The notes: generated from the sequence alone by a model not told the origin. Shown: positions 38,977 to 47,323, counted from the first letter of the stretch. The stretch: 64,000 nucleotides of DNA from Caenispirillum bisanense (GCF_900230255.1 NZ_OCNJ01000007.1:186001-250000), one strand, 5' to 3'. Program-made: numbers and translations.

Positions 38977-39017
38977 GGGCGGCGGCTCCTCGGGCGCGAG
39001 GGGATGGCGGGCCGCGA

Positions 39018-39608
39018 TCATGACACGTCGGCGCCGGCCGCGTCAGCCACCGGCGAGGCCGGGCTCGCCCTTCGCGTGCGCCGACCGAACCCCGCCGGCA
39101 GCACCAGCCGCAGGCGGCGGCCGAGCGGCGTCACCTCCACCACCACCGCATGGCGGCGCCACCCGGCCTTGGCGAAGGCACGCAGCGAGGCGCGGTTGCT
39201 GTGCCAGACGCGGGCATAGAGGCGGTCGAAGCCGCGCCGCGCCATCTCGTGCCGGGCGAAGGCGACGAGCTGCGGCGCGATGCCTCGGCCGCGCGCCTCG
39301 GCGCGAGTCTCCAGGCTGATGAGCTTGGCCTCGGCCGGGCCGAGGGGCCAGAAGTTGCGGTCGCGGCGGTAGCGTTCGCCGTACCACACCCAGCACCACG
39401 CCAGCCGCCGGCCGTCCTCGCGCCACTCGAAGCCGATGGCGTCGGGGCCGGCGTAGCCTGAGCCCGCCGCCGGCGCCTCGGGCGTGGAATAGACGCCGAG
39501 ATGGTCCGCCGCCGCCCCGTCGGGCGGCGCGGCGCCGGCGCAGTCGACGGCCAGGACGACGAAGACCTGGTAGTCGCCGAGCAGGGCGCGGGCGAGGCGG
39601 CGGATCAC
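39018..39608 (-). CDS. GNAT-family N-acetyltransferase
   Basis: A 196-residue acetyltransferase. The acetyl-CoA-binding P-loop variant is TRAEARGRGIAPQLV, preceded by LISLETR, and followed by FDRLYARVWHSNRASLRAFAKAGW, the classic closing part of the GNAT fold. The GTG at 39608 overlaps the ATP-grasp stop by 4 bases (GTGA), and the 3' end overlaps the possible cupin start. The acceptor is unknown, but tight coupling to an ATP-grasp ligase suggests the two modify the same metabolite. Confidence 0.88.
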   Translation of the reverse strand: MIRRLARALLGDYQVFVVLAVDCAGAAPPDGAAADHLGVYSTPEAPAAGSGYAGPDAIGFEWREDGRRLAWCWVWYGERYRRDRNFWPLGPAEAKLISLETRAEARGRGIAPQLVAFARHEMARRGFDRLYARVWHSNRASLRAFAKAGWRRHAVVVEVTPLGRRLRLVLPAGFGRRTRRASPASPVADAAGADVS

Positions 39609-40816
39609 GGCAGCGGGTCCTTCCCGAGGGGCGCCACCGGCGTCGCCCGGTCGGCGGCGCGGGCCGGCGTCAGGCGGTCGAGCAGGTAGGCGAGCGTCGT
39701 CACCGGCCAGGTCGGGCGCCACGTCTCCTCCCGCCACGCCACCAGCCCGGCGGCGGTCTCGGCCAGGGTGGCGGCGCTGGAGCGCAGCGGATAGTCGAGC
39801 GGGTCCTGGCGCCCCTGCAGGCGCCGCAGGGCCGCCTTCACCAGCGCCTGCTTGCCGGTCGCCCAGCCGGACGCGAGGCGCAGGCGGTCGTCGCGCAGGG
39901 CGGGCACGAAGGACGCCAGCAGGTGGCGCGGCTCGTCGTAGCCGAGGGCGAAGACCTTGCCCGTGGTGCCGCCGAGGCGCCCGTTCATCTCCAGGAACCA
40001 GGGGCGCCCGTCGGCGTCCTCGATGAACTCGAAGTGGAAGCAGCCGGTGACGCCGATGGCTTCGGCGAAGCGGCGGCAGCCCGCTGCCAGGGCGGGGTCG
40101 AGGGCGGTGGCGCCCATGCGCAGGGTGACGCCCTCGAACTTGCGGTCGACGCGGAAGGCGGCGAGCGCGAAGACCTCTCCCGTCGCCGCCGCCCGCGCCC
40201 CGTGCACCACCAGGTTCGGGCCGACGATCAGCCGCTGCGCCACCAGCGGCCGGTCGAGCCGCCGCAGGCCGGACAGTACCGCCGCCAGCTCCGCCGGCGT
40301 GTGCAGCAGCAGGGCCTTGAAGTCGGGCGCCACGGTGGCCGGGTCGTCGGGGCGCAGCACCAGGGGGAAGGCCTCGGGCGGCAGGACGGTGTCGCGGGAG
40401 ACGGCCATGGTGGGCAGCACCGGCAGGCCGCTCGCCGCCGCCATGTCGGTCTGCACCGCCTTGGAGGCGAGCCGCGCCAGCGCGTCGGGCGGCGCCACCC
40501 AGGGCGCGGCCGGCAGGGTGCCGGCGGCATGCAGGCGGTGCAGCCAGCCGGCCAGGCTTTCGGACAGGCAGGTGATGCCGTCGGCGCCGTGCTCCCGCAG
40601 CGCCGCCGCCAGCCGCGCCGCCCCGGCGGGGGTTCCGGCCAGGTCCGGCGGCAGGGTGACGGTGCGCGCCGCGACCCGCTGCCCCAGCGGCAGCGGCCGG
40701 TCGCCCAGGTGGACGAACAGCACCGGCAGCCCGAGCCGCCGCCAGCTGCGCAGGCAGGCGATCTGCGCCGGTCCGTAAGGCCCGATGAGGGCCGGCCGCG
40801 TCGTCGTCTCGGTCAT
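39605..40816 (-). CDS. ATP-grasp carboxylate ligase-like protein
   Basis: A 403-residue ATP-grasp protein of the COG3919 kind. N-terminal pre-ATP-grasp domain (PALIGPYGPAQIACLRSWRR), ATP-binding middle (PLVLRPDDPATVAPDFKA), and metal-binding end FEFIEDADGRPWFLEMNGRLGG. Such enzymes join a carboxylate to an amine with ATP; relatives occur in polysaccharide, peptidoglycan and natural-product loci. It is first in a minus-strand run: ATP-grasp, GNAT, cupin, IMPase, FNR, ABC exporter. The start MTETTTRPALIGP (ATG 40816) is preferred over the long Arg-rich upstream frame. Confidence 0.85.
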   Translation of the reverse strand: MTETTTRPALIGPYGPAQIACLRSWRRLGLPVLFVHLGDRPLPLGQRVAARTVTLPPDLAGTPAGAARLAAALREHGADGITCLSESLAGWLHRLHAAGTLPAAPWVAPPDALARLASKAVQTDMAAASGLPVLPTMAVSRDTVLPPEAFPLVLRPDDPATVAPDFKALLLHTPAELAAVLSGLRRLDRPLVAQRLIVGPNLVVHGARAAATGEVFALAAFRVDRKFEGVTLRMGATALDPALAAGCRRFAEAIGVTGCFHFEFIEDADGRPWFLEMNGRLGGTTGKVFALGYDEPRHLLASFVPALRDDRLRLASGWATGKQALVKAALRRLQGRQDPLDYPLRSSAATLAETAAGLVAWREETWRPTWPVTTLAYLLDRLTPARAADRATPVAPLGKDPLP

Positions 40817-40928
40817 GGCCGTCCGTCCGTTGTCCGCTTCCGCAGCATGACGGCGGCGGCGGCGGCCGGATAGTCGACCAGAAGGCGCGACGCGGGCCGG
40901 GCGGCGTAGTGCGGACGGCGCAGCCGGC

Positions 40929-41534
40929 TTACGGCGGCGGTTCGCCGCGCGGCCCCGGGCGCTCCGCCCCGCCGCCGCCGAACAGCCAGCTCTGCGGCTC
41001 GGGCACCGGCTCGCCACGGCCGGCCCAGGTCATGCCCTTGACGGCCCGGATGACGATCCAGAAGGCCCACAGCACGAGGATGAGGAACCCGACGTAGGCG
41101 TAGCTCAGCAGCGCGCCGATGACCACGGCGGCCAGCGACCCCCAGAACGTGCCGATCTGGAAGGTGTAGTGGCTGGCTTCCACGGCCGTCGCCCGGCGGC
41201 GCTCCAGGCCGGCCCAGACGGCGCCGGCGGCGGTGACGATCGGGATGAAGACGCCGATCAGGTACAGCACGTAGATACACGTCACCGCGCGCGACACGCC
41301 GCCGTAGACGGGGCGCCCGACGTGCGGCCCATGGGCGTCGCGCGGCGAGGTCGGCAGCGGCCGGTCGGCCGGCGGCGGGGGATGATGGTCTGGCCCCGGG
41401 CCCGTATAGCCGCCGCCCGCAGCCGGGTCGGCGTGCGGACCGTGGGCATCACGGGGCTCGGGGGGTGGATCGCGGTCGTCCCGCTGTTCGGGCGGCACGC
41501 GATCCGACGGCGGACGACGGTCGTCCTGCGGCAT
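40929..41534 (-). CDS. Pro/His-rich membrane protein with C-terminal helices, unknown
   Basis: 201 residues. The first ~85 are a disordered, acidic, Pro-rich tail with two copies of PRDAHGPH. Two to three membrane helices follow (IYVLYLIGVFIPIVTAAGAV; FWGSLAAVVIGALLSYAYVG; FLILVLWAFWIVIRAVKG), reminiscent of DUF4870/Tic20-like small membrane proteins. The end is again Pro/Gly-rich. ATG 41534 has a strong AGGAGGG at 5 bases. I see no functional clue from neighbours. Confidence 0.75.
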   Translation of the reverse strand: MPQDDRRPPSDRVPPEQRDDRDPPPEPRDAHGPHADPAAGGGYTGPGPDHHPPPPADRPLPTSPRDAHGPHVGRPVYGGVSRAVTCIYVLYLIGVFIPIVTAAGAVWAGLERRRATAVEASHYTFQIGTFWGSLAAVVIGALLSYAYVGFLILVLWAFWIVIRAVKGMTWAGRGEPVPEPQSWLFGGGGAERPGPRGEPPP

Positions 41535-41604
41535 GCGGACCCTCCTGGGTCGTGTGGTCACTCCCAGGACCAACACTCGCGGAGGGGCAGCGGTTGGCGG
41601 CGCC

Positions 41605-41787
41605 TTACGCGCGCCGCACCGTCGGCAAGGCGTCGAGCAGCTTCAAAAGCGCCGGCGGCACCGGCTCGTCGAGGATGTCCCGGCCGAGGTTGCGGAGAGC
41701 GATGTCGAGGGAATCCCGGCCGTCGCCGGGTCCTTCCAGCGCCGAGGCTTCGGCCTCGCGGCTGCTACGATGGTCGTGGAGGATCAT
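41605..41787 (-). CDS. NepR-like small protein (possible anti-sigma factor)
   Basis: 60 residues from ATG 41787. The C-terminal half, DIALRNLGRDILDEPVPPALLKLLDAL, has the shape of NepR, the ~60-residue anti-sigma factor of the alphaproteobacterial general stress response (helix, then EPVP, then a leucine helix). High GC at third positions starts only at this ATG; upstream codons look non-coding. The usual NepR partners PhyR and EcfG are not here, so this may be an orphan paralogue or a look-alike. No good ribosome-binding site is visible. Confidence 0.45.
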   Translation of the reverse strand: MILHDHRSSREAEASALEGPGDGRDSLDIALRNLGRDILDEPVPPALLKLLDALPTVRRA

Positions 41788-41902
41788 GCCGAACGTTCTG
41801 TTCCCTGCGTCTTCCGGTGTGGATCGCACCCATGAGGATGCTCCGGAGGCATTAGAACCGTGGGACCGAAGGATGGTCAACGCCTCGTTGAACAGCATGC
41901 AC

Positions 41903-41936
41903 AAAAAAGGCACCCGCCGCGTTCGTCCGCGGCGGG
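41903..41936 (-). terminator. strong intrinsic terminator, minus strand
   Basis: A perfect 9-bp stem (CCCGCCGCG/CGCGGCGGG, loop 41922-41927) is followed on the minus strand by TGCC and six T residues (41908-41903). It ends a minus-strand transcript coming from 41937-42250. Confidence 0.75.
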
Positions 41937-42250
41937 CTCAGGTGCTTCGTTGACGCGAAGGGGAAGAGAGAGAGTGCCGCCGTCTGCCGGGTGAAGGTGG
42001 CGGGTCGCCGGCAGACGGCGGACTTACCGACGACGGTGGGTCCACGCGGGGGGCGGGCACCGTCGGCGGATTCCTCGGCGGGTAGACCGGCTTCGCCCCG
42101 TTTCCCCCTGGACGAAGCCGATCCCCCGAACCCGAAGCCGCCGTGATGGGCGCGGCGGCGCCGGACATCTGAACCTCGAAGCCGTCTCTGGTCGGCGTCG
42201 ATGAACCCAATCTGCCAAGGCGACGGGGCATCGGCCCCGTTCGGATGAAC
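41937..42250 (-). ncRNA. candidate structured minus-strand RNA, or low-complexity small gene
   Basis: The stretch has no convincing gene but many perfect hairpins: 14 bp (41977-41990 with 42008-42021), 8 bp (42031-42038 with 42058-42065), 8 bp (42088-42095 with 42113-42120) and 7 bp with an ATCG loop (42223-42229 with 42234-42240). It ends in the terminator at 41903. The 14-bp pair is well beyond chance; the 8-bp pairs alone could be chance in GC-rich DNA. No tmRNA, RNase P or SRP consensus was found. Alternative: a 97-residue Pro/Ser-rich frame (41938-42231), whose stop abuts the terminator but whose codon use is unlike the neighbours. Confidence 0.35.
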
Positions 42251-42255
42251 AGGCG

Positions 42256-42277
42256 GCGCGATTATTTTTCGTCGCGC
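42256..42277. promoter_or_regulatory. GCGCGA-N10-TCGCGC dyad
   Basis: A 6-bp inverted repeat surrounds an AT-rich 10-base centre, in the gap upstream of the structured minus-strand stretch and about 140 bases before the 42415 operon. The AATAAT within it could be a minus-strand -10 box, but no -35 is evident. Possible operator. The remaining gap to 42400 shows nothing I recognise. Confidence 0.35.
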
Positions 42278-42414
42278 TCGCGCCGACGGGATGGCGGGAG
42301 AAGCCCCGGCGGGCGCTTGCAAGTCTCTACTACTGGTTCCATAATCGCCGCCGTTTTCCAGCCTTTCGATCGGCCGCCGCCCTGCCCAGGCCGGCCCTGC
42401 AGGAGGTCGTGCGC

Positions 42415-42936
42415 GTGCGCAGTGCGGTGTTCGCCCTGATGGTGCTGATCGGCGTCGCGGCCGCGGCCCTTCCCTCCGCCCCCTCTTCCGCCGCCGGGCC
42501 GCTGCCGCAGCCGTCGGGGGCGCCGCTGCTGACGGTCGACGGCGCCATCGACGCCACCAACCGCGACGGCAAGGCGGTGTTCGACCGCGCCATGCTGGAG
42601 CGACTCGGCATGCACGCGCTGCGCACTGGCACCACCTGGACCGACGGGGTCAATACCTTCGAGGGGGTGCTGGCACGCGACGTGATGGCGGCGGTGGGGG
42701 CGCGCGGCGATACCGTCATCGCCATCGCCATCAACGACTACCGCATCGACATTCCGGTCAGCGACTTCAGCGACTACGACGTGCTGTTCGCCCTGCGCAT
42801 GGACGGCAAGGACCTGACGGCGCGCGACAAGGGACCGCTGTGGATCGTGTACCCGCGCGACGACCACGCCGAACTGCAGGACGGCCGCAGGGATCATCGA
42901 TGGGTATGGCAACTGAACGCCCTGCGGGTCGAGTGA
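42415..42936 (+). CDS. exported SUOX-fold protein lacking the Mo ligand
   Basis: 173 residues with a signal peptide (VLIGVAAAALPSAPSSAAG). The body resembles the oxidoreductase molybdopterin-binding domain seen in small exported proteins (LTVDGAIDAT, FEGVLARDVMAAVGARGD, INDYRIDIPVSDF, PLWIVYPRDDH). It contains no cysteine at all, so it cannot supply the usual Mo-ligating Cys and is probably not an enzyme. GTG 42415 sits 8 bases after AGGAGG (42401-42406); GTG 42409 would be too close. The kinase gene overlaps its end, suggesting a periplasmic sensing partner. Confidence 0.75.
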   Translation: MRSAVFALMVLIGVAAAALPSAPSSAAGPLPQPSGAPLLTVDGAIDATNRDGKAVFDRAMLERLGMHALRTGTTWTDGVNTFEGVLARDVMAAVGARGDTVIAIAINDYRIDIPVSDFSDYDVLFALRMDGKDLTARDKGPLWIVYPRDDHAELQDGRRDHRWVWQLNALRVE

Positions 42937-44729
42937 CCGCCGCACCCGGACGCTGGACCTACCTGCTGTCGCTGGCGGCGGTGGTGGTCTTCGTCGTCAG
43001 CATCGTCGTGTCGGGCGCCCGCCTCGCCGAGATGGAGCAGGACATCGCGCGCGGAGTGCCGGAAAACCTGGTGTGGATGGCCGCCCAGGCGCAGTTCGAG
43101 GCGGTGCGACTGGCCGACGCCGTCGGCCGCCATGCCGCCGGCGACCCGGAGGTGGACGCCGAGGTCCTGCGCACCCGTTTCGATGTCCTGCTCAGCCGCA
43201 TCGACATCCTGCACCAGGGCAAGCCGGGCGAGTACCTGCTCGAATTGGGCGAAGGCTCGGCCGTGGCGGCCGTGCTGCGCGACGCCACCGCCATCGAGGC
43301 GCGGGTCGGAGAGGCCTTGCTCGGGGTGCCGACCGCCGCCGAGGCGCTGCGCCACCAGGCCCACGGGCTCGCCATGACCCTGCGCGACATGACCAACCGC
43401 GTCATGCTGGCCGATCGCTCCCGCTCCCTCGAACTGGCCGACCGGCGCCGGCAGGTGATGCTGGAACTGCTGGCCTACGGCGTCGGCATCCTGGCCAGCG
43501 GCACGGTGCTCGCCCTCAGCCTGCTGCGCGGCCTGCGCCACCGCGCCGCCGCCGAGGCCGAACTGGCCCGCCACCGCGACCATCTGGAAGACATGGTGGC
43601 CGCCCGCACCGCCGACGTGCTGGCGGCGGAGGAACGGCTGGTGTCGGCCATCGACACCGCGCCGGACGGCTTCGCCGCCTACGGCCCCGACGGCCGGCTG
43701 GTGCACGCCAACGGCGGCATCCAGACCCTGCTGCCGGCCCGCCGCGGCCTGTTCGCCGCCGGCGCCCGTCTGTCGGTCCTGGCGGCCGAGCTGGCGGCGT
43801 TGGGGGTGCCGGGACTCATCGAGGCGCACGACGACACCGACGTCGACGTCCGCCTGCCCGAGGACCGCTGGTGCCGCGTCTCCATCCGCCGCATGCCCGA
43901 CGGCGGCACCGTCGTGCGCGTCGCCGACGTCACCCCCTACATCCACGCCACCCAGGCGCTGGAACAGGCGCTGGCGCGGGCGCAGGGGCTGACCGACCTC
44001 TACCGCAGCTTCGTGTCCATGGTGTCGCACCAGTTCCGCACGCCCATGGCCATCATCGACGCCGCCGCCCAGCGCCTGCTGCGCCGCGCCGACTCCATCC
44101 CGCCCGAGGAACTGCGCGACCGCGCCGGCAAGATCCGCTCCGCCGTGCTGCGCCTGACGGCGCTCATGGACAGCACGCTCAACGCCGCCCGCCTGGACGC
44201 CGGCGAACTGGCGGTGGAGCCGCAGCCGAGCGACCTCGCCGCCCTCTTGCGCTTCGTCGCCGAACGGCAGCGGGAGATCGCGCCGGACCGCGCCGTGGTG
44301 GTGGATCTGGCCGGCCTGCCGGCGCTGGTGCGCATGGACGCCACCATGATGGAACAGGCGCTCGCCAACCTGGTGTCCAACGCCGTGAAGTATTCCGCCG
44401 CGCCGACGGCGGTGGAGATCCGCGCCGTCGCCGTCGGCACGGACGTCACCGTGTCGGTGCGCGACCACGGCGTCGGCATTCCGTCCGACGAGCTGCCGCG
44501 CCTGTTCGAGCGCTTCTTCCGCGCCCGCACCGCCAGCGGCATCGCCGGCACGGGCATCGGGCTCGCTTTCGCGCGCCACATCGTGCGGCTGCACGGCGGC
44601 GACATCACAGTGGAGTCCCGGGAGGGCGAGGGCTCCACCTTCACCGTGCGCCTGCCGGGGGCCGCGGTCGCACCGGCCCCCGCCACCGCGGGCGCGCCGG
44701 GACATCTGCAGGGGGTAGACGGGGAATGA
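42900..44729 (+). CDS. membrane sensor histidine kinase with PAS domain
   Basis: 609 residues. Helix 1 (about 18-38), a ~150-residue periplasmic helical sensor, helix 2 (about 188-208), a coiled coil, a PAS domain (DGFAAYGPDGRLVHANGG), then the kinase core: H-box SMVSHQFRTPMAIIDAA (about residue 375), N-box NLVSNAVKYS, G boxes DHGVGIP and GTGIGLAF. The core closely resembles that of the 24869 kinase. ATG 42900 has AGGGA upstream; a GTG at 42933, which overlaps the preceding stop as GTGA, is a credible alternative. The stop overlaps the regulator start as ATGA. Confidence 0.92.
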   Translation: MGMATERPAGRVTAAPGRWTYLLSLAAVVVFVVSIVVSGARLAEMEQDIARGVPENLVWMAAQAQFEAVRLADAVGRHAAGDPEVDAEVLRTRFDVLLSRIDILHQGKPGEYLLELGEGSAVAAVLRDATAIEARVGEALLGVPTAAEALRHQAHGLAMTLRDMTNRVMLADRSRSLELADRRRQVMLELLAYGVGILASGTVLALSLLRGLRHRAAAEAELARHRDHLEDMVAARTADVLAAEERLVSAIDTAPDGFAAYGPDGRLVHANGGIQTLLPARRGLFAAGARLSVLAAELAALGVPGLIEAHDDTDVDVRLPEDRWCRVSIRRMPDGGTVVRVADVTPYIHATQALEQALARAQGLTDLYRSFVSMVSHQFRTPMAIIDAAAQRLLRRADSIPPEELRDRAGKIRSAVLRLTALMDSTLNAARLDAGELAVEPQPSDLAALLRFVAERQREIAPDRAVVVDLAGLPALVRMDATMMEQALANLVSNAVKYSAAPTAVEIRAVAVGTDVTVSVRDHGVGIPSDELPRLFERFFRARTASGIAGTGIGLAFARHIVRLHGGDITVESREGEGSTFTVRLPGAAVAPAPATAGAPGHLQGVDGE

Positions 44730-45793
44730 CCAAGAAGATCCTGTGCGTCGAGGACGAACCGGGCCTGCGCGCCGACATCGCCGACGAGTTGCGCGACGCC
44801 GGCTACGACGTGACCGAGGCGGGCGACGGGTATGCCGCCCTGGCGGCGCTGGAGACCCTGACGCCCGACATCGTGCTGTGCGACATCACCATGCCGGGCC
44901 TGTCGGGCTACGACGTACTGAACGAGGTGCGCGCCCGCCGCCCCGACCTCGCCGACATGCCCTTCGTGTTCCTGACCGCACTGGCGGGGCGCGCCGACGT
45001 CATCGCCGGCAAGCGGGCGGGCGCCGACGACTACCTCACCAAGCCCATCGACTTCGACGTCATGCTGGCGACCATCGAGTCGCGCCTCGGCCAGGTCGAG
45101 CGCATGCGCGAGAAGCAGAAGAGCGAGACCGAGAAGGCCCAGGAAGCCTTCGAGGCACTGATGGAAAAATCCGCCCGCATCACCTTCGAGGTGGCGACGG
45201 AGGCGTTCAACCGCGTCTCGCTCGGCATGTTCCTGCTGGATTCGGAGCGGCGCGTCGTCTTCGCCAACCAGACCGGCCGCGCCATCCTGGACGAGCAGGA
45301 CGGCCTGCTGCTGTCGGGCGGCCTGCTGCGCGGGGCGACGCCGAAGGAGACCAACCAGCTGAAGGCCCTGGTGGACGAAGCCCTGGCCGCCGCCCAGCGC
45401 GGCGCCGCCCCCGGCGACGGCGAGGGCGGCGTCGCCCTGCCGCGGCCCTCCGGCGCGCGGTCGCTGGTCACCCTCGTCTGCCCGCTGCAGCGCCCGGCCG
45501 ACGCCGGACCGGACCAGCCGGCGGTGGTGGTCTTCGTGTCCGACCCCGAGCGCAAGCCGCGCATCCCGACCGACCTGCTGGCCCGCCTCTACGGCCTGAC
45601 GCCGGCCGAGACGCGCCTCGCGGTGGCGCTGGCGGAGGGTCAGCGGCTGGACGAGATCGCCGAGAACTTCGGCGTGGCGCGCACCACCATCGCCTTCCAC
45701 CTGCGCAGCCTGTTCCGCAAGACCGACACCAACCGGCAGGCCGACCTGGTGGCCCTGTTCACCGGCAACCCGGTGACGCTCGGGACGGAGTGA
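44726..45793 (+). CDS. response regulator, REC-PAS-LuxR HTH
   Basis: 355 residues. Receiver (KILCVEDEPGLRADIADEL, phospho-Asp in CDITMPGLSGYDVL, LTKPID), a PAS-like domain (about 150-270; GMFLLDSERRVVFANQTG), and a C-terminal LuxR-type DNA-binding domain (YGLTPAETRLAVALAEGQ, then VARTTIAFHLRSLFRKTDTN). The receiver is strikingly similar to the one in the 23099 EAL protein, as the kinases are to each other. Translation is coupled to the kinase by a 4-base overlap. It should be a transcription factor whose target is unknown, possibly with ligand input through the PAS domain. Confidence 0.93.
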   Translation: MTKKILCVEDEPGLRADIADELRDAGYDVTEAGDGYAALAALETLTPDIVLCDITMPGLSGYDVLNEVRARRPDLADMPFVFLTALAGRADVIAGKRAGADDYLTKPIDFDVMLATIESRLGQVERMREKQKSETEKAQEAFEALMEKSARITFEVATEAFNRVSLGMFLLDSERRVVFANQTGRAILDEQDGLLLSGGLLRGATPKETNQLKALVDEALAAAQRGAAPGDGEGGVALPRPSGARSLVTLVCPLQRPADAGPDQPAVVVFVSDPERKPRIPTDLLARLYGLTPAETRLAVALAEGQRLDEIAENFGVARTTIAFHLRSLFRKTDTNRQADLVALFTGNPVTLGTE

Positions 45794-45808
45794 GGGGCGG
45801 GCGCCCCT
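45793..45808. terminator. small GC hairpin between convergent stops
   Basis: AGGGGC-GGGC-GCCCCT spans the gap between the regulator stop and the J-domain protein stop. No U tract. Third case of this arrangement in the window. Confidence 0.35.
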
Positions 45809-46595
45809 ATTCCCCCAGCAGGACCTTCTTCGCCTCGTTGAGCTTGGCGGCCATCCACGACGAGCCGCCGTGGTCGGGGTGCATCTGGCGCATGAGGCGG
45901 CGGTAGGCGCTCTTGATTTCGGCGGCGTCGGCACCTTCGGTCAGGCCGAGGATCTTCAGCGCGTCGCCCCGGGTCATGGGGCCGTCGTCGGGCGGCGGGG
46001 CGTCCTGAGCACCACTGCCGCCGGCCGCCCGCCAGTCGGGATCGGCGCGGTCGAGCCAGGCTTCGTAGATGCGGGCGGAGTCGGCGTCGGCCTGCACCTG
46101 GCGCCACAGGTCGAGGCGTTCCTCGGGCGACAGGCTGTCCAGCTCCCGCCCGAGGTAGGGGCCTTGCAGCACCCGGCCGGCCATGGCGCCGGTGTCGTGG
46201 TCGAGGGTCATGCTGAGCCACGCGGTCATCACGTCCGACGCCTGCCCGCGCGCCCGGCCCGAGCCGCCGCCCGGCATACCGAAGCCGAAGCCGCCGCCGC
46301 CGGGGGTCGAAAACCCGCCCGGCCCGCCGAACAGGCCGGAGCGGCGCAGCAGGTGGCCGAGGAACAGCAGCCGCAGGATCTTGCCCGCCCACGGCGCCAG
46401 GCCCGCCAGCAGCGCCAGCGCCCAGCCGAGCCGGCCGGTCGCCGCCAGGGCGACGACGCCGAGCAGCAGCAGCACCACCGCGGCCCGCTTCAGGCCGCGG
46501 ATGATGTCGCGCGGCTGGGCGTTCACGTACCACTGGCCGAGCAGCAGGAAGGCCACCAGCAGGCCGACGCCGAGGATCACCGCACCGAGCAGCAT
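45807..46595 (-). CDS. membrane-anchored J-domain protein
   Basis: 262 residues. Two N-terminal helices (residues ~1-22 and 38-75), a Gly/Phe-rich stretch (GGFSTPGGGGFGFGMPGGG), a helical middle (LDSLSPEERLDLWRQVQAD), and a C-terminal J domain with the HPD motif in RRLMRQMHPDHGGSSWMAAKLNEA. The layout resembles TIM14/DjlA-like membrane co-chaperones that recruit DnaK to the membrane. Starts 6 bases after the VWA-like gene's stop on the same strand, so they are co-transcribed. Confidence 0.9.
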   Translation of the reverse strand: MLLGAVILGVGLLVAFLLLGQWYVNAQPRDIIRGLKRAAVVLLLLGVVALAATGRLGWALALLAGLAPWAGKILRLLFLGHLLRRSGLFGGPGGFSTPGGGGFGFGMPGGGSGRARGQASDVMTAWLSMTLDHDTGAMAGRVLQGPYLGRELDSLSPEERLDLWRQVQADADSARIYEAWLDRADPDWRAAGGSGAQDAPPPDDGPMTRGDALKILGLTEGADAAEIKSAYRRLMRQMHPDHGGSSWMAAKLNEAKKVLLGE

Positions 46596-46600
46596 CGGCC

Positions 46601-47323
46601 TCAGCCCCCCATCTGGTGGGTGATCTGCAGGACCGTGCGGCTGCCCGAGCGGCGGCCGTAGTCCATGAGCGCCTTGCGGCCGCCGGCAGCGAACACCGCC
46701 ACCGCCTCCAGCAGGTCGCGCAACTCGCGCGGGGCGTTGACGTCGAACCGGCAGCAGGCGCCGCCCGACAGCTTGGCAGCCTGGCGGAAGATGTCGTAGG
46801 CCGCCATGTCCGGCCCCTCGTGGAACAGGAAGGCAGGCAGGCCGTTCAGGCCCATCTCGCCGGCCAGGTGGCAGATCTCGTCGGGGTTCTCCTCCAGGCA
46901 GTCGCCGACGAAGACCAGCGCCGCCACCTTGCGCTCGCGGGTCTGGTTGAGGGCATGGCGGAGGACGCGGGCGATCTGGGTGTGGCCGCCGACGCAGGAC
47001 ACCTTGCTCATGCGGCGCAGCAGGTCGTCGCCGTCGGTCAGCCAGGGCGTCGCCTTGAACTCGCCGAAGCCGCGGTAGAAGGCGACCTGCATCTCCAGCC
47101 CGCCGAGCCCGGCGGCGACCGAGAACATCTCCATCTGCAGCCGGCTCGCCTGCGCCCAGGTGGGCTGGCGGCTGGCGGTGGCATCGAGGGCGAACAGCAG
47201 GCGCCCCTTCTGCCCCGCCTTGGGCTGCGGTGCCGGAGTCGCGGCGACGCGCTTCAGGAAGGCGTCGACGCCGGACCCGGTGGTCCGCGGCGCTGGCGTG
47301 TGCATGTCGTCGTCTGCGGTCAT
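46601..47323 (-). CDS. VWA-domain-like protein
   Basis: 240 residues with a von Willebrand A fold. The metal-site motif is DATAS (in LLFALDATASRQPTW), followed by FYRGFGEFKATPW, GGHTQIARVLRHAL and VFVGDCLEENPDEI. Relatives are often annotated as VWA domain-containing proteins without a defined role. No signal peptide. ATG 47323 begins MTADDDMHTPAPR; MHTPAPR at 47305 is possible. Coupled to the J-domain gene, suggesting a shared chaperone-type task. Confidence 0.82.
   Translation of the reverse strand: MTADDDMHTPAPRTTGSGVDAFLKRVAATPAPQPKAGQKGRLLFALDATASRQPTWAQASRLQMEMFSVAAGLGGLEMQVAFYRGFGEFKATPWLTDGDDLLRRMSKVSCVGGHTQIARVLRHALNQTRERKVAALVFVGDCLEENPDEICHLAGEMGLNGLPAFLFHEGPDMAAYDIFRQAAKLSGGACCRFDVNAPRELRDLLEAVAVFAAGGRKALMDYGRRSGSRTVLQITHQMGG

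Noticed and set aside
41937-42250. tmRNA, RNase P RNA or SRP RNA
   Set aside because: None of the conserved cores (CCA-ended T arm, GAGGAAAGTCC, or the GGAAGGAAGCAG-like SRP loop) is present on either strand.
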